A DNA stretch of 64,000 nucleotides from an uncultured Verrucomicrobiota bacterium (GTDB lineage Bacteria; Verrucomicrobiota; Verrucomicrobiia; Methylacidiphilales; UBA1321). The first letter of the stretch is position 1; the number at the start of each line of letters is the position of its first letter. The notes beneath the pieces are model-generated. The model was not told the DNA's origin. It ran no database searches and saw only the letters and a program-made list of their open reading frames with translations. Below are positions 8,301 through 15,329 of the stretch, piece by piece. The DNA lies in assembly GCA_903863295.1 (NCBI GenBank), contig CAIPBM010000145.1, forward strand, positions 53,730 through 117,729, given 5' to 3'. The position numbers and the translations under genes are program-made.

Positions 8301-9707
8301 GGCCCGGCTGTTCGCAGTGAGGAAAAATTTCGAGGTTTCCATGAACTGTTCCCAGTTTGAGACACTGGCCCATTGGGGCGTACGCAGGGTGTTCAGTGCC
8401 AGTTCATCTTGGGACGCAAATAGACGGTCCATGTCGGTATTCACCTTATAAACCGTAGTATCCAATGGCGACATATTGGCTGGCCCCGCCCGCTTGGTAC
8501 CTCCTTGGGAGGAGTTGGCATCATCGGTAATGCGAGGAACAATATCCGTGATCGCCTTGACGTAGGCAGCCCAGTTGGCCCCGGACAACTGAGCAGGCTC
8601 AGCCGGCAACCCAAGATTTTTCCTGATCAGTGTCCCAAGGACCGGGGTCAAGGAGGTGGTGGCTGGATGCCCCGGATAGCGCTGGTATTCATGCTGCGCG
8701 CCCTGGCGTTCGGCCAGATCCCATTCGTAAGCGTAATTCGGATCAAAAGTCTCCGGCGAGGTCACACTGTTGCTCGGCGATTGTGTGTTGCAGACCGGTG
8801 TATCCCAAAACGTCCCCTCACTGGCGGTATTGATGTTGATCTTGGCCGTCTCGTCATCTGTCCAGAACGCCATTCGCGCCACGATCGGATTTTGATAAGT
8901 CGGCAACTTATCAGCCGCCACCGAGGTCCATGTGGCAATTTTTCCAGTGGAGTCCACGCCGTCGGGCGCTGTCAGGGTTCCATCACGCAGCATATAAATC
9001 CATTTGACCGGCATCGACACAGGGGTGTTACTGCCGGAGAGCGGCAAAGCTGGATTGTAGCTCACCTTGACGGGATTGACTGAAAAGCCGTCAACATCCG
9101 GGTATCCGTCGCCGTCCACATCATAGCCAAAATATTGTGGAACCGTTGAGCCGGCGGCGGTTTTGTTGATAGCTTTTATTCCATTGCCATCAATAATTGG
9201 AAACATGGCCGTGCCCGAGGTTGATAATGGGCTATTCAAATCGCACCAGATAGCCGGTTTGGTGCTCCACATGGCATCAAAATCGGAGGTTGGGTTGAAT
9301 GGCATCTGGTTGGCGCTCACGACCATGTTGTCGGAGGAATAGAGTTTGTAATAGGCCAACGGGGCATAGGAGGCGGTCCCATTGCTGTTTCCGTAAGTGC
9401 GAATCATGCCCGGCTGCGAAGCCCATGCGATATTGCTCCCCTGCGAGGTTGCCTGGCGAATCGTCCCGATCACACAGTTCAATGCTGAGTCGGCCACTTG
9501 TTTTGTGGATACCTCGTTTGCGTAACTGTTCGCACTGATGGATTCCGTGGTAACGCTGGTAAAGAACGCAACAACGAGCACAGTCATTAGCACAAGAAAA
9601 GCAAGTGCAATCAATAGGGCTCCACCTGCCTTGCGGGTCGCGGCAGACCTTTTTTGCCATTGGAGGAACGAGTTCCTCGTGGTCAATCTGCTTGTTCGGT
9701 GCTCCAT
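5388..9707 (-). CDS. Verru_Chthon cassette protein A
   Basis: This 1439-residue protein is the last and largest gene of the D-B-C-A cassette. After a basic N-terminus, a single hydrophobic segment (about residues 28-52, GGALLIALAFLVLMTVLVVAFF) resembles a pseudopilin-like transmembrane start but lacks the usual G-F-T-L cleavage box of its partners. The rest is a long extracytoplasmic region rich in Ser, Thr, Asn and Pro with no enzymatic motif that I recognise. The family (TIGR02600, as I recall it) is defined by co-occurrence with proteins B, C and D in Verrucomicrobia and has no established function. ATG 9707 lies 25 bases inside protein C. The protein is probably exported or assembled by a type II secretion or type IV pilus-like machine. 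Confidence 0.85.
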   Translation of the reverse strand: MEHRTSRLTTRNSFLQWQKRSAATRKAGGALLIALAFLVLMTVLVVAFFTSVTTESISANSYANEVSTKQVADSALNCVIGTIRQATSQGSNIAWASQPGMIRTYGNSNGTASYAPLAYYKLYSSDNMVVSANQMPFNPTSDFDAMWSTKPAIWCDLNSPLSTSGTAMFPIIDGNGIKAINKTAAGSTVPQYFGYDVDGDGYPDVDGFSVNPVKVSYNPALPLSGSNTPVSMPVKWIYMLRDGTLTAPDGVDSTGKIATWTSVAADKLPTYQNPIVARMAFWTDDETAKININTASEGTFWDTPVCNTQSPSNSVTSPETFDPNYAYEWDLAERQGAQHEYQRYPGHPATTSLTPVLGTLIRKNLGLPAEPAQLSGANWAAYVKAITDIVPRITDDANSSQGGTKRAGPANMSPLDTTVYKVNTDMDRLFASQDELALNTLRTPQWASVSNWEQFMETSKFFLTANSRAPEVNLFNKPRVVIWPITKTNINNLSDVSKMTPFDKLIAFCGTLGNSASTSYPYYFARQDPASSTTDWSTRNSQLYSYLQTLTGQAFPGFGGSNFASKYGADRDQILTEIFDYIRCTNLADTSDGTAKSYTPTDTTDESSTGYTGLTKQGQVVPIVPGNGTRGFGRIATIKELGIAALKVDNRIDITKSETDPVNSVNNSVTLGYDNTKKTKIQFALLPDLFCPMAGLTALCNDIRIKFTSINLTVTDKDGITYTPFSSLPFAAGNGSGVQPDLYDVGRMGDFDTGPTKVGGYTGIYSLTEPASTTIPLNIGSPIDSVPPTGVIVLDGTSPPAGVSGADTFNIAGSVTVEIHAPNSGPAIQTFTFTIPPGTTMPIPRLGIYTDQNTSTQNLYGGSWAVSSTQYPNGTTGYDPAGFDEDDRTLQYGTGGLRRGRRFMHNSDLGLLGVIMYGQTGAGINGVIDSVISLVATGNNLQGDLRLVAGKSNLSTEFALYPFRSGYLQHSLINTGRSSNDLSIPLNLGTLVKGFSYAWPSYSSLCKGYAPPIPAGIAGVKNANGQLGDWDNGSAYLIDGPYLNKPDEGMNRGRYKINNTVPYFSAGPPYIGSDRSYQDPCSQQNTFFSPNRMIPSAVMFGSLSTGVLRNLPWQTLLFRPAKSYLPGGINHPGSGAAGGIPPDHLLLDLFWMPVVEPYAISEPLSTAGKVNMNYQIVPFTYIKRDTGMRALLQSEKITAINPNQRTSTGWTMIQGYKTTGTLGDAIEPDFSNQIQLGSATQGGGIGVTVRRNIDIDDTLRQFDELYFNNSSSRGCFVSPSEICDVPLIPSDMPTTNNVSYLNAGITYTDSMASIETKLATFWNANKTTAYGATEQSHVLTGDNTLERPYRDLYPRLTTKSNSFMVHVWVQSLMKIRSDGQQNTFKEGRDQVAGEFRGSFAIERYVDPNDPTIPDFATAPTETLDSHYCFRVLSCKRFGQ

Positions 9708-10756
9708 TTTGCGGACTTCAAGCTGATGTTGGTGGTTAAGATACGATAATTGATCTTGTTGCGAATTAGATAGGCTTCAAGGGAGGGATCTTGAGAAACA
9801 TCCGTTTGAGGATTCAAGTAAAGATCTGAGGTGAACGCTGATGCATTGGTAAAAAGTGAGCCAATCTTTTGCAGTAACAACTGGTTTGCTTGCGCGCTCA
9901 TCCGCTCGGCGGATGCTTCATCAATAGCCACCATGGCGACTTGGAGCACAGGCGGCAGCTGATTCTTGGAGTTGGTTTCTGGGTCCGCATTGGCAACGGT
10001 TGTATCGTAGGAATACGCCGGTGCCAGCGCATCCGCCGAAAAAGGTACAGCTGATGAGTTTTTTTCATATGCAGCAAACCTAGGAAGAATCACGAGCGCT
10101 ATAATATTTTCCGCCATCACCCGCTTAGGCGATGCGGAGAGCGGATGTGTGTACCATTCGGAGCCCTGGTAGCTAGGGTTCTTGGGGTTCCCTGAACTGT
10201 TCGTACCGGAAGTATACTGGTAAAGAGTCAGGTTCTCGGTGGGCTCGGTCATCTCAATGAGCCGGAATCGAGTTCGAACAGGTTGAGTGGTAAACGAAGG
10301 ACGTGTTTGGCTATCGTCGCTATACTCAATGTAATAGCCCCAAGTGTTCAATAGGTTTCCCAGATTTCCATAGGACGCGACTTCGGAGTAACCCAACGGA
10401 GCCTGAAAAAAGACGGAGTGCGTCGGTCGTGGCGGGGTCGTCGCAGCGCTTCCCGCTAGCCCCGGGCCGCTGACAAATCGGAGCTCCGACTCACGTATAT
10501 ACCGAATTGGGTTGCCATTGGCGTCCCGGTCGTAATCCCAATATGTATTCAAAACGGCCTGGCTCAGGCGACGCGTCATTGATTCGAAACCCTCCCGGGC
10601 ATTATTGAACTGCTCAATTTTTGCAGTTGTCGAGGTCCACGTTTTAGCGATCATTTGAGTCATCGAAGCTAGGATAACACACAGCAGCGAAAGAATGACT
10701 ATCGCCACTAAAAGCTCAATCAATGTATATCCATGACTTTTGGAAATACTGGTCAT
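9683..10756 (-). CDS. Verru_Chthon cassette protein C (pseudopilin-like)
   Basis: This 357-residue protein begins with a type IV prepilin motif: HGYTLIELLVAIVILSLLCVILASM. The prepilin peptidase would cut after the Gly and methylate the new N-terminus, and the Glu at mature position 5 is present. The globular part has no known enzyme motif. ATG 10756 overlaps the stop of protein B as ATGA, so translation is coupled. The family corresponds to TIGR02599. No assembly ATPase, secretin or peptidase gene is in this window, so the machinery must be encoded elsewhere. Confidence 0.87.
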   Translation of the reverse strand: MTSISKSHGYTLIELLVAIVILSLLCVILASMTQMIAKTWTSTTAKIEQFNNAREGFESMTRRLSQAVLNTYWDYDRDANGNPIRYIRESELRFVSGPGLAGSAATTPPRPTHSVFFQAPLGYSEVASYGNLGNLLNTWGYYIEYSDDSQTRPSFTTQPVRTRFRLIEMTEPTENLTLYQYTSGTNSSGNPKNPSYQGSEWYTHPLSASPKRVMAENIIALVILPRFAAYEKNSSAVPFSADALAPAYSYDTTVANADPETNSKNQLPPVLQVAMVAIDEASAERMSAQANQLLLQKIGSLFTNASAFTSDLYLNPQTDVSQDPSLEAYLIRNKINYRILTTNISLKSAKWSTEQAD

Positions 10757-11337
10757 TTGTTCCGTGAAATATACGTGCAATAAGTAGCAATTGGGACAAC
10801 CCCTAGTGCGAGAGGTTGAGACTGGAAAGCACCTGTCCAAAGGCCTTGACACAACGAATTCGGGGCTCCTAAGGCCAGTTGCCCTCCGCCCGGATTATCC
10901 GCGACCTGAATGGTTACCATCGCAAGATTTGGGTTTGCCGTCGAAACGCCACCCGTCGCAGGCATAGTGGCGGCAATCGAGACGCGGGTATTAACGTAGT
11001 AAGTCGCCCCTGCTAGAGATGGCAACTCGTTTCCCTGTCCATCAAAGTACCGGACGGATTTGCAGAAGACTTGACTTCCCCCGCCAGCGGCAAAAGTCGT
11101 AAAATCAGTTTGCTCCGAGTCATTAACCACCTTCTGGGCAATTTGCGCCCCCACCGATCTGTCTATTGCTCCGCGGAAAGCAACCAAGCCTGTGGAAAGA
11201 AGACCCATGATGGCGACCAGCGCAAAGGACACGATCCCAGTAGTTAACGCAATTTCAATCAACGTGAATCCCTTGGATGCACGGATAGATCCGTATTTAA
11301 ACAGGCTGTTAGGGTCTGTATGTTTTGATGTGTCCAT
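10753..11337 (-). CDS. Verru_Chthon cassette protein B (pseudopilin-like)
   Basis: The protein is 194 residues if it starts at ATG 11337. It carries a type IV prepilin signal, SKGFTLIEIALTTGIVSFALVAIMGLLSTG, with the conserved Glu at mature position 5. Upstream ATG codons at 11346 and 11391 are in frame. The one at 11391 directly abuts a GGAAGGAG, which is too close for a normal ribosome site, so the start is uncertain by up to 18 residues. The gene overlaps protein D by about 29 bases and protein C by 4. The family corresponds to TIGR02598. Its function is unknown beyond the pseudopilin-like fold. Confidence 0.83.
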   Translation of the reverse strand: MDTSKHTDPNSLFKYGSIRASKGFTLIEIALTTGIVSFALVAIMGLLSTGLVAFRGAIDRSVGAQIAQKVVNDSEQTDFTTFAAGGGSQVFCKSVRYFDGQGNELPSLAGATYYVNTRVSIAATMPATGGVSTANPNLAMVTIQVADNPGGGQLALGAPNSLCQGLWTGAFQSQPLALGVVPIATYCTYISRNK

Positions 11338-12052
11338 TCGAGGCATCGATTTGCACGGTAAGATAATTCTTGGGAGGCGCAGATATTGCATCTCCTTCCA
11401 CTAAATTGTGTAGGGTAAAGCACCATAGTACCGATTCCGGCAGATTAGTGGAGCCATCCGGCCGAACCCTAAAGCAAACCGAATCATAATTTAGGCCAAC
11501 CTGCGGAATTGGGACATTGAGCGCGGTTCCGTTCTGCGTCGTCGGAACAGAAGGAGCGGCTGATGCCGCTCCAATTAAAGAGGAAAGCGCACTGCCGGAG
11601 TCAATGATAATTGGGGTCGGTAAGTTTTGAACACGCCCGAGCGCCATCGCCCCCGAATCTGAAATTTCGAAAAGCTGTATCGCCCGAAACCGGCCATTGG
11701 GGGGATTTCCAGCGCTTTCTCCAGGGGCATCTGGGCTTGAAAACCGATAAAAGCGAATTTCAACAATCCGATTCTTGGAGAGCGCATACTGACGGGCGAG
11801 CGAGAGCTGGGCGACGACGACCTGCCCTGCCCGGGTGAGATTGGAACCGCTCAGAACCCCCACGATGGATGGCGCGAGAAGGGCTCCCATAAGCACTATA
11901 ATTGCGATCACTACCAACAATTCGGTTAAAGTAAACCCCCTTGCCGAGCTTCTTTGGTCGCGAGGCTTAATCATGCCTGCTAGATCAGGAGAAAGCGCAT
12001 TCGAACCTTCAGGCACCATGGCAACACTTCTCATACAAAGATGCTGCGACAA
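11309..12052 (-). CDS. Verru_Chthon cassette protein D (pseudopilin-like)
   Basis: This is a 247-residue protein and the first gene of the cassette. The prepilin motif SARGFTLTELLVVIAIIVLMGALLAPSIVGVLSG occurs after an unusually long leader of about 39 residues. In-frame ATGs at 12034, 12019 and 11974 would shorten the leader to a more normal length, and 11974 is the best alternative. The family corresponds to TIGR02596. The upstream region at 12053-12171 should hold the operon promoter, but no convincing -35/-10 pair stands out. Confidence 0.83.
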   Translation of the reverse strand: MSQHLCMRSVAMVPEGSNALSPDLAGMIKPRDQRSSARGFTLTELLVVIAIIVLMGALLAPSIVGVLSGSNLTRAGQVVVAQLSLARQYALSKNRIVEIRFYRFSSPDAPGESAGNPPNGRFRAIQLFEISDSGAMALGRVQNLPTPIIIDSGSALSSLIGAASAAPSVPTTQNGTALNVPIPQVGLNYDSVCFRVRPDGSTNLPESVLWCFTLHNLVEGDAISAPPKNYLTVQIDASNGHIKTYRP

Positions 12053-12179
12053 ATTAAGTTTTACCGCAAGGGCATGGGATGCCTTTCAGGGGAAATTACG
12101 TGCCAAATTGTGATAAGCCCACCTCAACGTAAGCGTACAGCGGAGTGCATCTCTCGGCCTACTGGCGCAAATCATCTTG

Positions 12180-13021
12180 GGTAAATGCTGCGATCACCTA
12201 CCGCTTTTACCGGCAGCAACGAATTTATTGAACCCGGCACCGGGTCTGGCTGCCGAGCCAAAATCTGTTCCATTGGATAGACGTTCGTTTTCTGGAAGCC
12301 ATAGCTCGTAACGCTGCAGCGAAGTTTTTCGACGGCACCTTGCCCTTGGTCTGCGGTCGATAGGGGCGATGGGTTTTCGGAGCAAAACCATAATGACCGG
12401 CGAAGTCCAAAAAAAGCGGATTCTATTGGGTGTAGTTCAGCTTCACCTGCTTCATGTTGTCGTAGAGCATGGTGGTGGGCCATCCGCCAAAAAAGGCGAA
12501 AGCCTGCTGATGACAGTCGATCAACACCGGCAGCTACATCGAGCGGGTAAAGCGCACGAAGATCATCCGCGAAAACGACAGGACCATGACGAAGGCGTAG
12601 ATCGGGATGAGCATACCCTTGCCCTCGGCAAACCTGCCGCAGTACTTCCAGTCCGCCTGGGCCTGCTGACCCGGCGGGGTTTCATACCGCACCGTGAGCT
12701 TGGCCGCCGCCTTGCGCGGGGCCGATAACGTGGCGAGGTGACGCCGCAAAATATCGATGGAGCCAGTAAAGCCCATCGGGCGGATTTCCTCCAAAAGCCG
12801 CACGGCGGAGAGTCCGCACGCCTCGTAACGCTGCCGCACGTAGTCTCGAAAAGCATCGAGCTTGGAGCCGCGCTCGGGAGTTTGAAATTGAGGTGGCCGC
12901 GCACCGCGCAGATCCGCCGCACGGTATTGCGACTGTTGCCCGTGAGCCGGGCGAGCTGACGTATCGAGTGACCTTCTTTATGTAATAATTTGATGTCCAT
13001 ACACTGTTCCAAGGAAAGCAT
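12180..13021 (-). pseudogene. istA: IS21-family IstA transposase, multiply frameshifted
   Basis: Reading the minus strand from ATG 13021 gives MLSLEQCMDIKLLHKEGHSI, the start of IS21 IstA with its helix-turn-helix RQLARLTGNSRNTVRRI. The frame then changes near 12840, where VRYETPPGQQAQADWKY carries the beginning of the catalytic domain. A stop follows near 12534. Further on, in another frame at 12200-12400, are DFAGHYGFAPKTHRPYRPQTKGKVPS, the C-terminal catalytic block. At least two frameshifts and an internal deletion make it inactive. No intact istB is seen. Confidence 0.78.
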
Positions 13022-13067
13022 GGCGCTCTCTGCCGACTCAAGCCATGGCGGGGTTAACCAAAGCGCT

Positions 13068-13132
13068 AAGTCCGCCCGGTTCGTCCGGTCGCCCTCGCTT
13101 CGCTCGGGCTCCCTACCGAACCGGGCGGACTT
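13068..13132. repeat. GC-rich compound palindrome
   Basis: AAGTCCGCCCGGTTCG at 13068-13083 is the inverse of CGAACCGGGCGGACTT at 13117-13132. Between them, CCCTCGCTTCGCTCGGG adds a smaller inner inverted repeat. The whole can fold into a long hairpin, much like REP or BIME-type intergenic elements. It sits in the transposon graveyard just before the istA start. Confidence 0.65.
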
Positions 13133-13168
13133 GCCTATCCCCCACGGTGGGTCACTTCTCCACGCCTG

Positions 13169-13580
13169 CTACTGGGTCAGTTTTACGCGCTCGCGGGCAC
13201 AGCCACACGCTGAAGTCGCGGAAGTTTCCTTGAGCACCTCCCGCGCCAGGTTGCACCGCAGCGCGCGCGCCGAAAGCTCCCGCAATAGCGCCTCATACTT
13301 ACCCCTCTCTTGATAATGCTTCACCGCCAGGCCCAGCCAGTGCCGGACGCTGCGCGTGATGAAGTCCCGCTCGATCCCGCCGTCAACGAGCGGTTGATGC
13401 ATGCGCAACAGCTGCGCCCGCAGCGTCTGGTAATCGACGTTGCCCGTGATCGTCGGCAGATCGGGCAACAGGTATTGCTCCAGCGGCAAAAGTTCCGGCT
13501 GTAAGCTGTAAAGGATGCGGCATCAACTTATAGAGCACCTTTTTTTGCCGCCTGCGGCCAAATCCGAACTTCTTACGCAA
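13169..13580 (-). pseudogene. Frameshifted fragment, probably a transposase remnant
   Basis: Two adjacent minus-strand frames look like pieces of one protein. The first (from 13580) reads MRKKFGFGRRRQKKVLYKLMPH. The second (13489 to 13169) reads PLEQYLLPDLPTITGNVDYQTL and continues with helical, charged sequence to a stop at 13169. The join is around 13490-13510. I cannot assign a transposase family, and the call rests on the neighbourhood of dead IS genes and on the broken state. Confidence 0.35.
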
Positions 13581-13897
13581 AAGTTCATCCGGCGCTCAGA
13601 GGTGGCCCGATGGTGGGACGGGCTCTAAAAAGGACGCCTCCGTCATGATTGTCATTAGAAATAAGTACGCACGAACGATGCGCTCTCGTCTTCTTAATTC
13701 TCGTAAAAGCGATGCTTTACGCCATGGCCAAGCGTTTCGCGCAGAAAGCCTCTACTACATTTTTCCGTCTGAAGGATTGAGCGCACGTCTAGATGATCTG
13801 CGAATCTCATGAAGACGTGCATCGGATTCTTCACGGCACATCGCCTGAGATAAAGTGTGACCTCGCGGGCAGGCGGCGATACGTTGCCGGTCACCGC
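13581..13897. other. Unassigned gap between IS fragments
   Basis: These 317 bases contain no protein that I can support. A minus-strand frame crosses the region, but it mostly mirrors the plus-strand fragments downstream and has no recognisable domain. Confidence 0.4.
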
Positions 13898-14040
13898 ATG
13901 CGCCTGCTTCTTCTCGTCCTCGACGCGGCTTTTGCGCTCACGGGGTGCAGCCGCAAAACGCCCGACGCAAGCGGGACGATTGCTTTTCTCGGTGACAGCA
14001 TCACGGCGGGCTACGGCCTCGACGTGGGCGTGTTGCCCAA
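13898..14040 (+). pseudogene. N-terminal fragment of a GDSL lipoprotein esterase
   Basis: ATG 13898 opens MRLLLLVLDAAFALTGCSRK, a lipoprotein signal peptide whose lipobox ends in Cys17. It is followed by TIAFLGDSITAGYGLD, block I of GDSL/TesA-like arylesterases with the catalytic Ser. Only about 47 residues remain. The sequence then changes into the upstream part of an IS1182-type transposase in the same frame, so blocks II to V are gone. It is unrelated in position to the intact SGNH gene at 14587-15213, which lies on the other strand. Confidence 0.6.
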
Positions 14041-14083
14041 ATCCGATCCAGAGAGGTGCGCAACTTGCTCGTGGATCGTTGCC

Positions 14084-14583
14084 ATGATGGGACAACACCA
14101 ACGACAGCACCAAATGTGGGCGGAGCCGGTCAACCTGGGTCGGCTGATCCCGGAGGATGCGCCGCTGCGGCGGATCAACCAGGTGCTGCGCCTGGATTTC
14201 GTGCGGCCGGAAGTCGCGCGCTTTTACGGGCGCAATGGCAACGAATCGGTGGACCCGGTGATCATCGTCAAACTGATGCTGCTTTTGTTTTTGGACAACG
14301 TGCCGAGCGAGCGGGAACTGCTGCGCGTGACGGCGATGCGGATCGATTACCGCTGGTTTTTGGGTTACGACCTCACCGACGAAGTGCCGCACCAGAGCGT
14401 GCTGTCCAAGGCGCGGGCCAGGTGGGGCGGGGAAATTTTTCAACGGCTCTTTGAGCGGGTGGTGACTCAGTGCGTGGAGGCGGGCCTCGTCGACGCGAGC
14501 CGGATCCACCTCGACAGCAGCCTAGTCGAGGCCGATGCGGCGCTCGAGACGGTGCGGCGGTTCAGCGCCGAGCAGGCCTGCCA
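14084..14583 (+). pseudogene. IS1182-family transposase, N-terminal fragment
   Basis: From ATG 14084 the frame reads VNLGRLIPEDAPLRRINQVL and later RNGNESVDPVIIVKLMLLLFL, DYRWFLGYDLTDEVPHQSVLSK and ASRIHLDSSLVEADA. This is the DUF772 N-terminal domain plus the first catalytic Asp of IS1182-type transposases. It breaks off after RRFSAEQ near 14577. Beyond that the frame is only the antisense of the SGNH esterase gene. More than half of a normal transposase is missing. Confidence 0.8.
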
Positions 14584-14586
14584 TTG

Positions 14587-15213
14587 CTACGGCAATCCCG
14601 CATTCTCCAGCCACGTTTCCGTGATGAGCGCGTGCCCGGCGGCGGACGGATGCACGCCGTCGCCGGCCCAGAATGCCGGCGGGGCCTGGGTGGCGGCTTG
14701 GGCGAACAGGCCGTCGAGCGGCAGGAGTTCCACGCCGAACTCAAGCGCGAGTTTGCGCGTCACGTCGATCTTCGGGTTGAGATCTTCGCGCCAGGCGAAG
14801 CGGTCGGCCGGCACGTGGAGCAGGAACGGCTCGAGCAGGACAACGCGGGCCTTCAACTCGCCGGCGATTTTTTCCAGCAGCGCCCGGTAATCGCGCTCGA
14901 AGGCCGCCGCATCGATGGCGTCACCGTTTTCGAAACGGCGCCAGGTGTCATTGATCCCGATCAGGATCGAGACCACGGTCGGCTTGAGTGCGAGGCAGTC
15001 CGCCTCGACCCGTCCCAGCAGGTCGCGCACGCGGTTGCCGCTAATGCCGCGGTTAAAAATCTTCAGATTCGGAGCCACCAGGCGGGCCTGCAAATGCGCC
15101 GCGGTCAGGGCGGCGTAGCCGAAGCCGAGGTGGTCCGCATTTTCCCGTACTCGGCCGCAATCGGTGATGCTGTCTCCCGTGAAAAGAATCCGGTCATTAG
15201 CGTTGATAATCAT
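14587..15213 (-). CDS. SGNH/GDSL hydrolase (carbohydrate esterase-like)
   Basis: This 208-residue protein has all SGNH blocks. Block I is FTGDSITDCGR with the nucleophile Ser, block II has the Gly in RGISGNRVRDLL, block III has the Asn in IGINDTWRR, and block V is DGVHPSAAGH with Asp and His. It has no signal peptide. Members of this group often deacetylate pectic or xylan oligosaccharides. Its position downstream of a GH106 rhamnosidase favours rhamnogalacturonan or acetylated side chains, but the substrate is inferred. Its 3' end abuts the truncated IS1182 transposase, and the gene itself looks complete. Confidence 0.85.
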   Translation of the reverse strand: MIINANDRILFTGDSITDCGRVRENADHLGFGYAALTAAHLQARLVAPNLKIFNRGISGNRVRDLLGRVEADCLALKPTVVSILIGINDTWRRFENGDAIDAAAFERDYRALLEKIAGELKARVVLLEPFLLHVPADRFAWREDLNPKIDVTRKLALEFGVELLPLDGLFAQAATQAPPAFWAGDGVHPSAAGHALITETWLENAGLP

Positions 15214-15329
15214 GGTTGTTTCTGTTTAGATTCATATCTTATTTCATCAACTAAAGATCACGGGGATGGGTTCAATGTCCCAGCCAATTTAACACGGCTC
15301 AAGTCCACGAATCTACTCCGTTGCCACGC

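Noticed and set aside
13694..14509. Minus-strand protein of about 271 residues
   Set aside because: Most of it is antisense to the GDSL and IS1182 fragments on the plus strand; only the last 50 residues look protein-like and no family fits.
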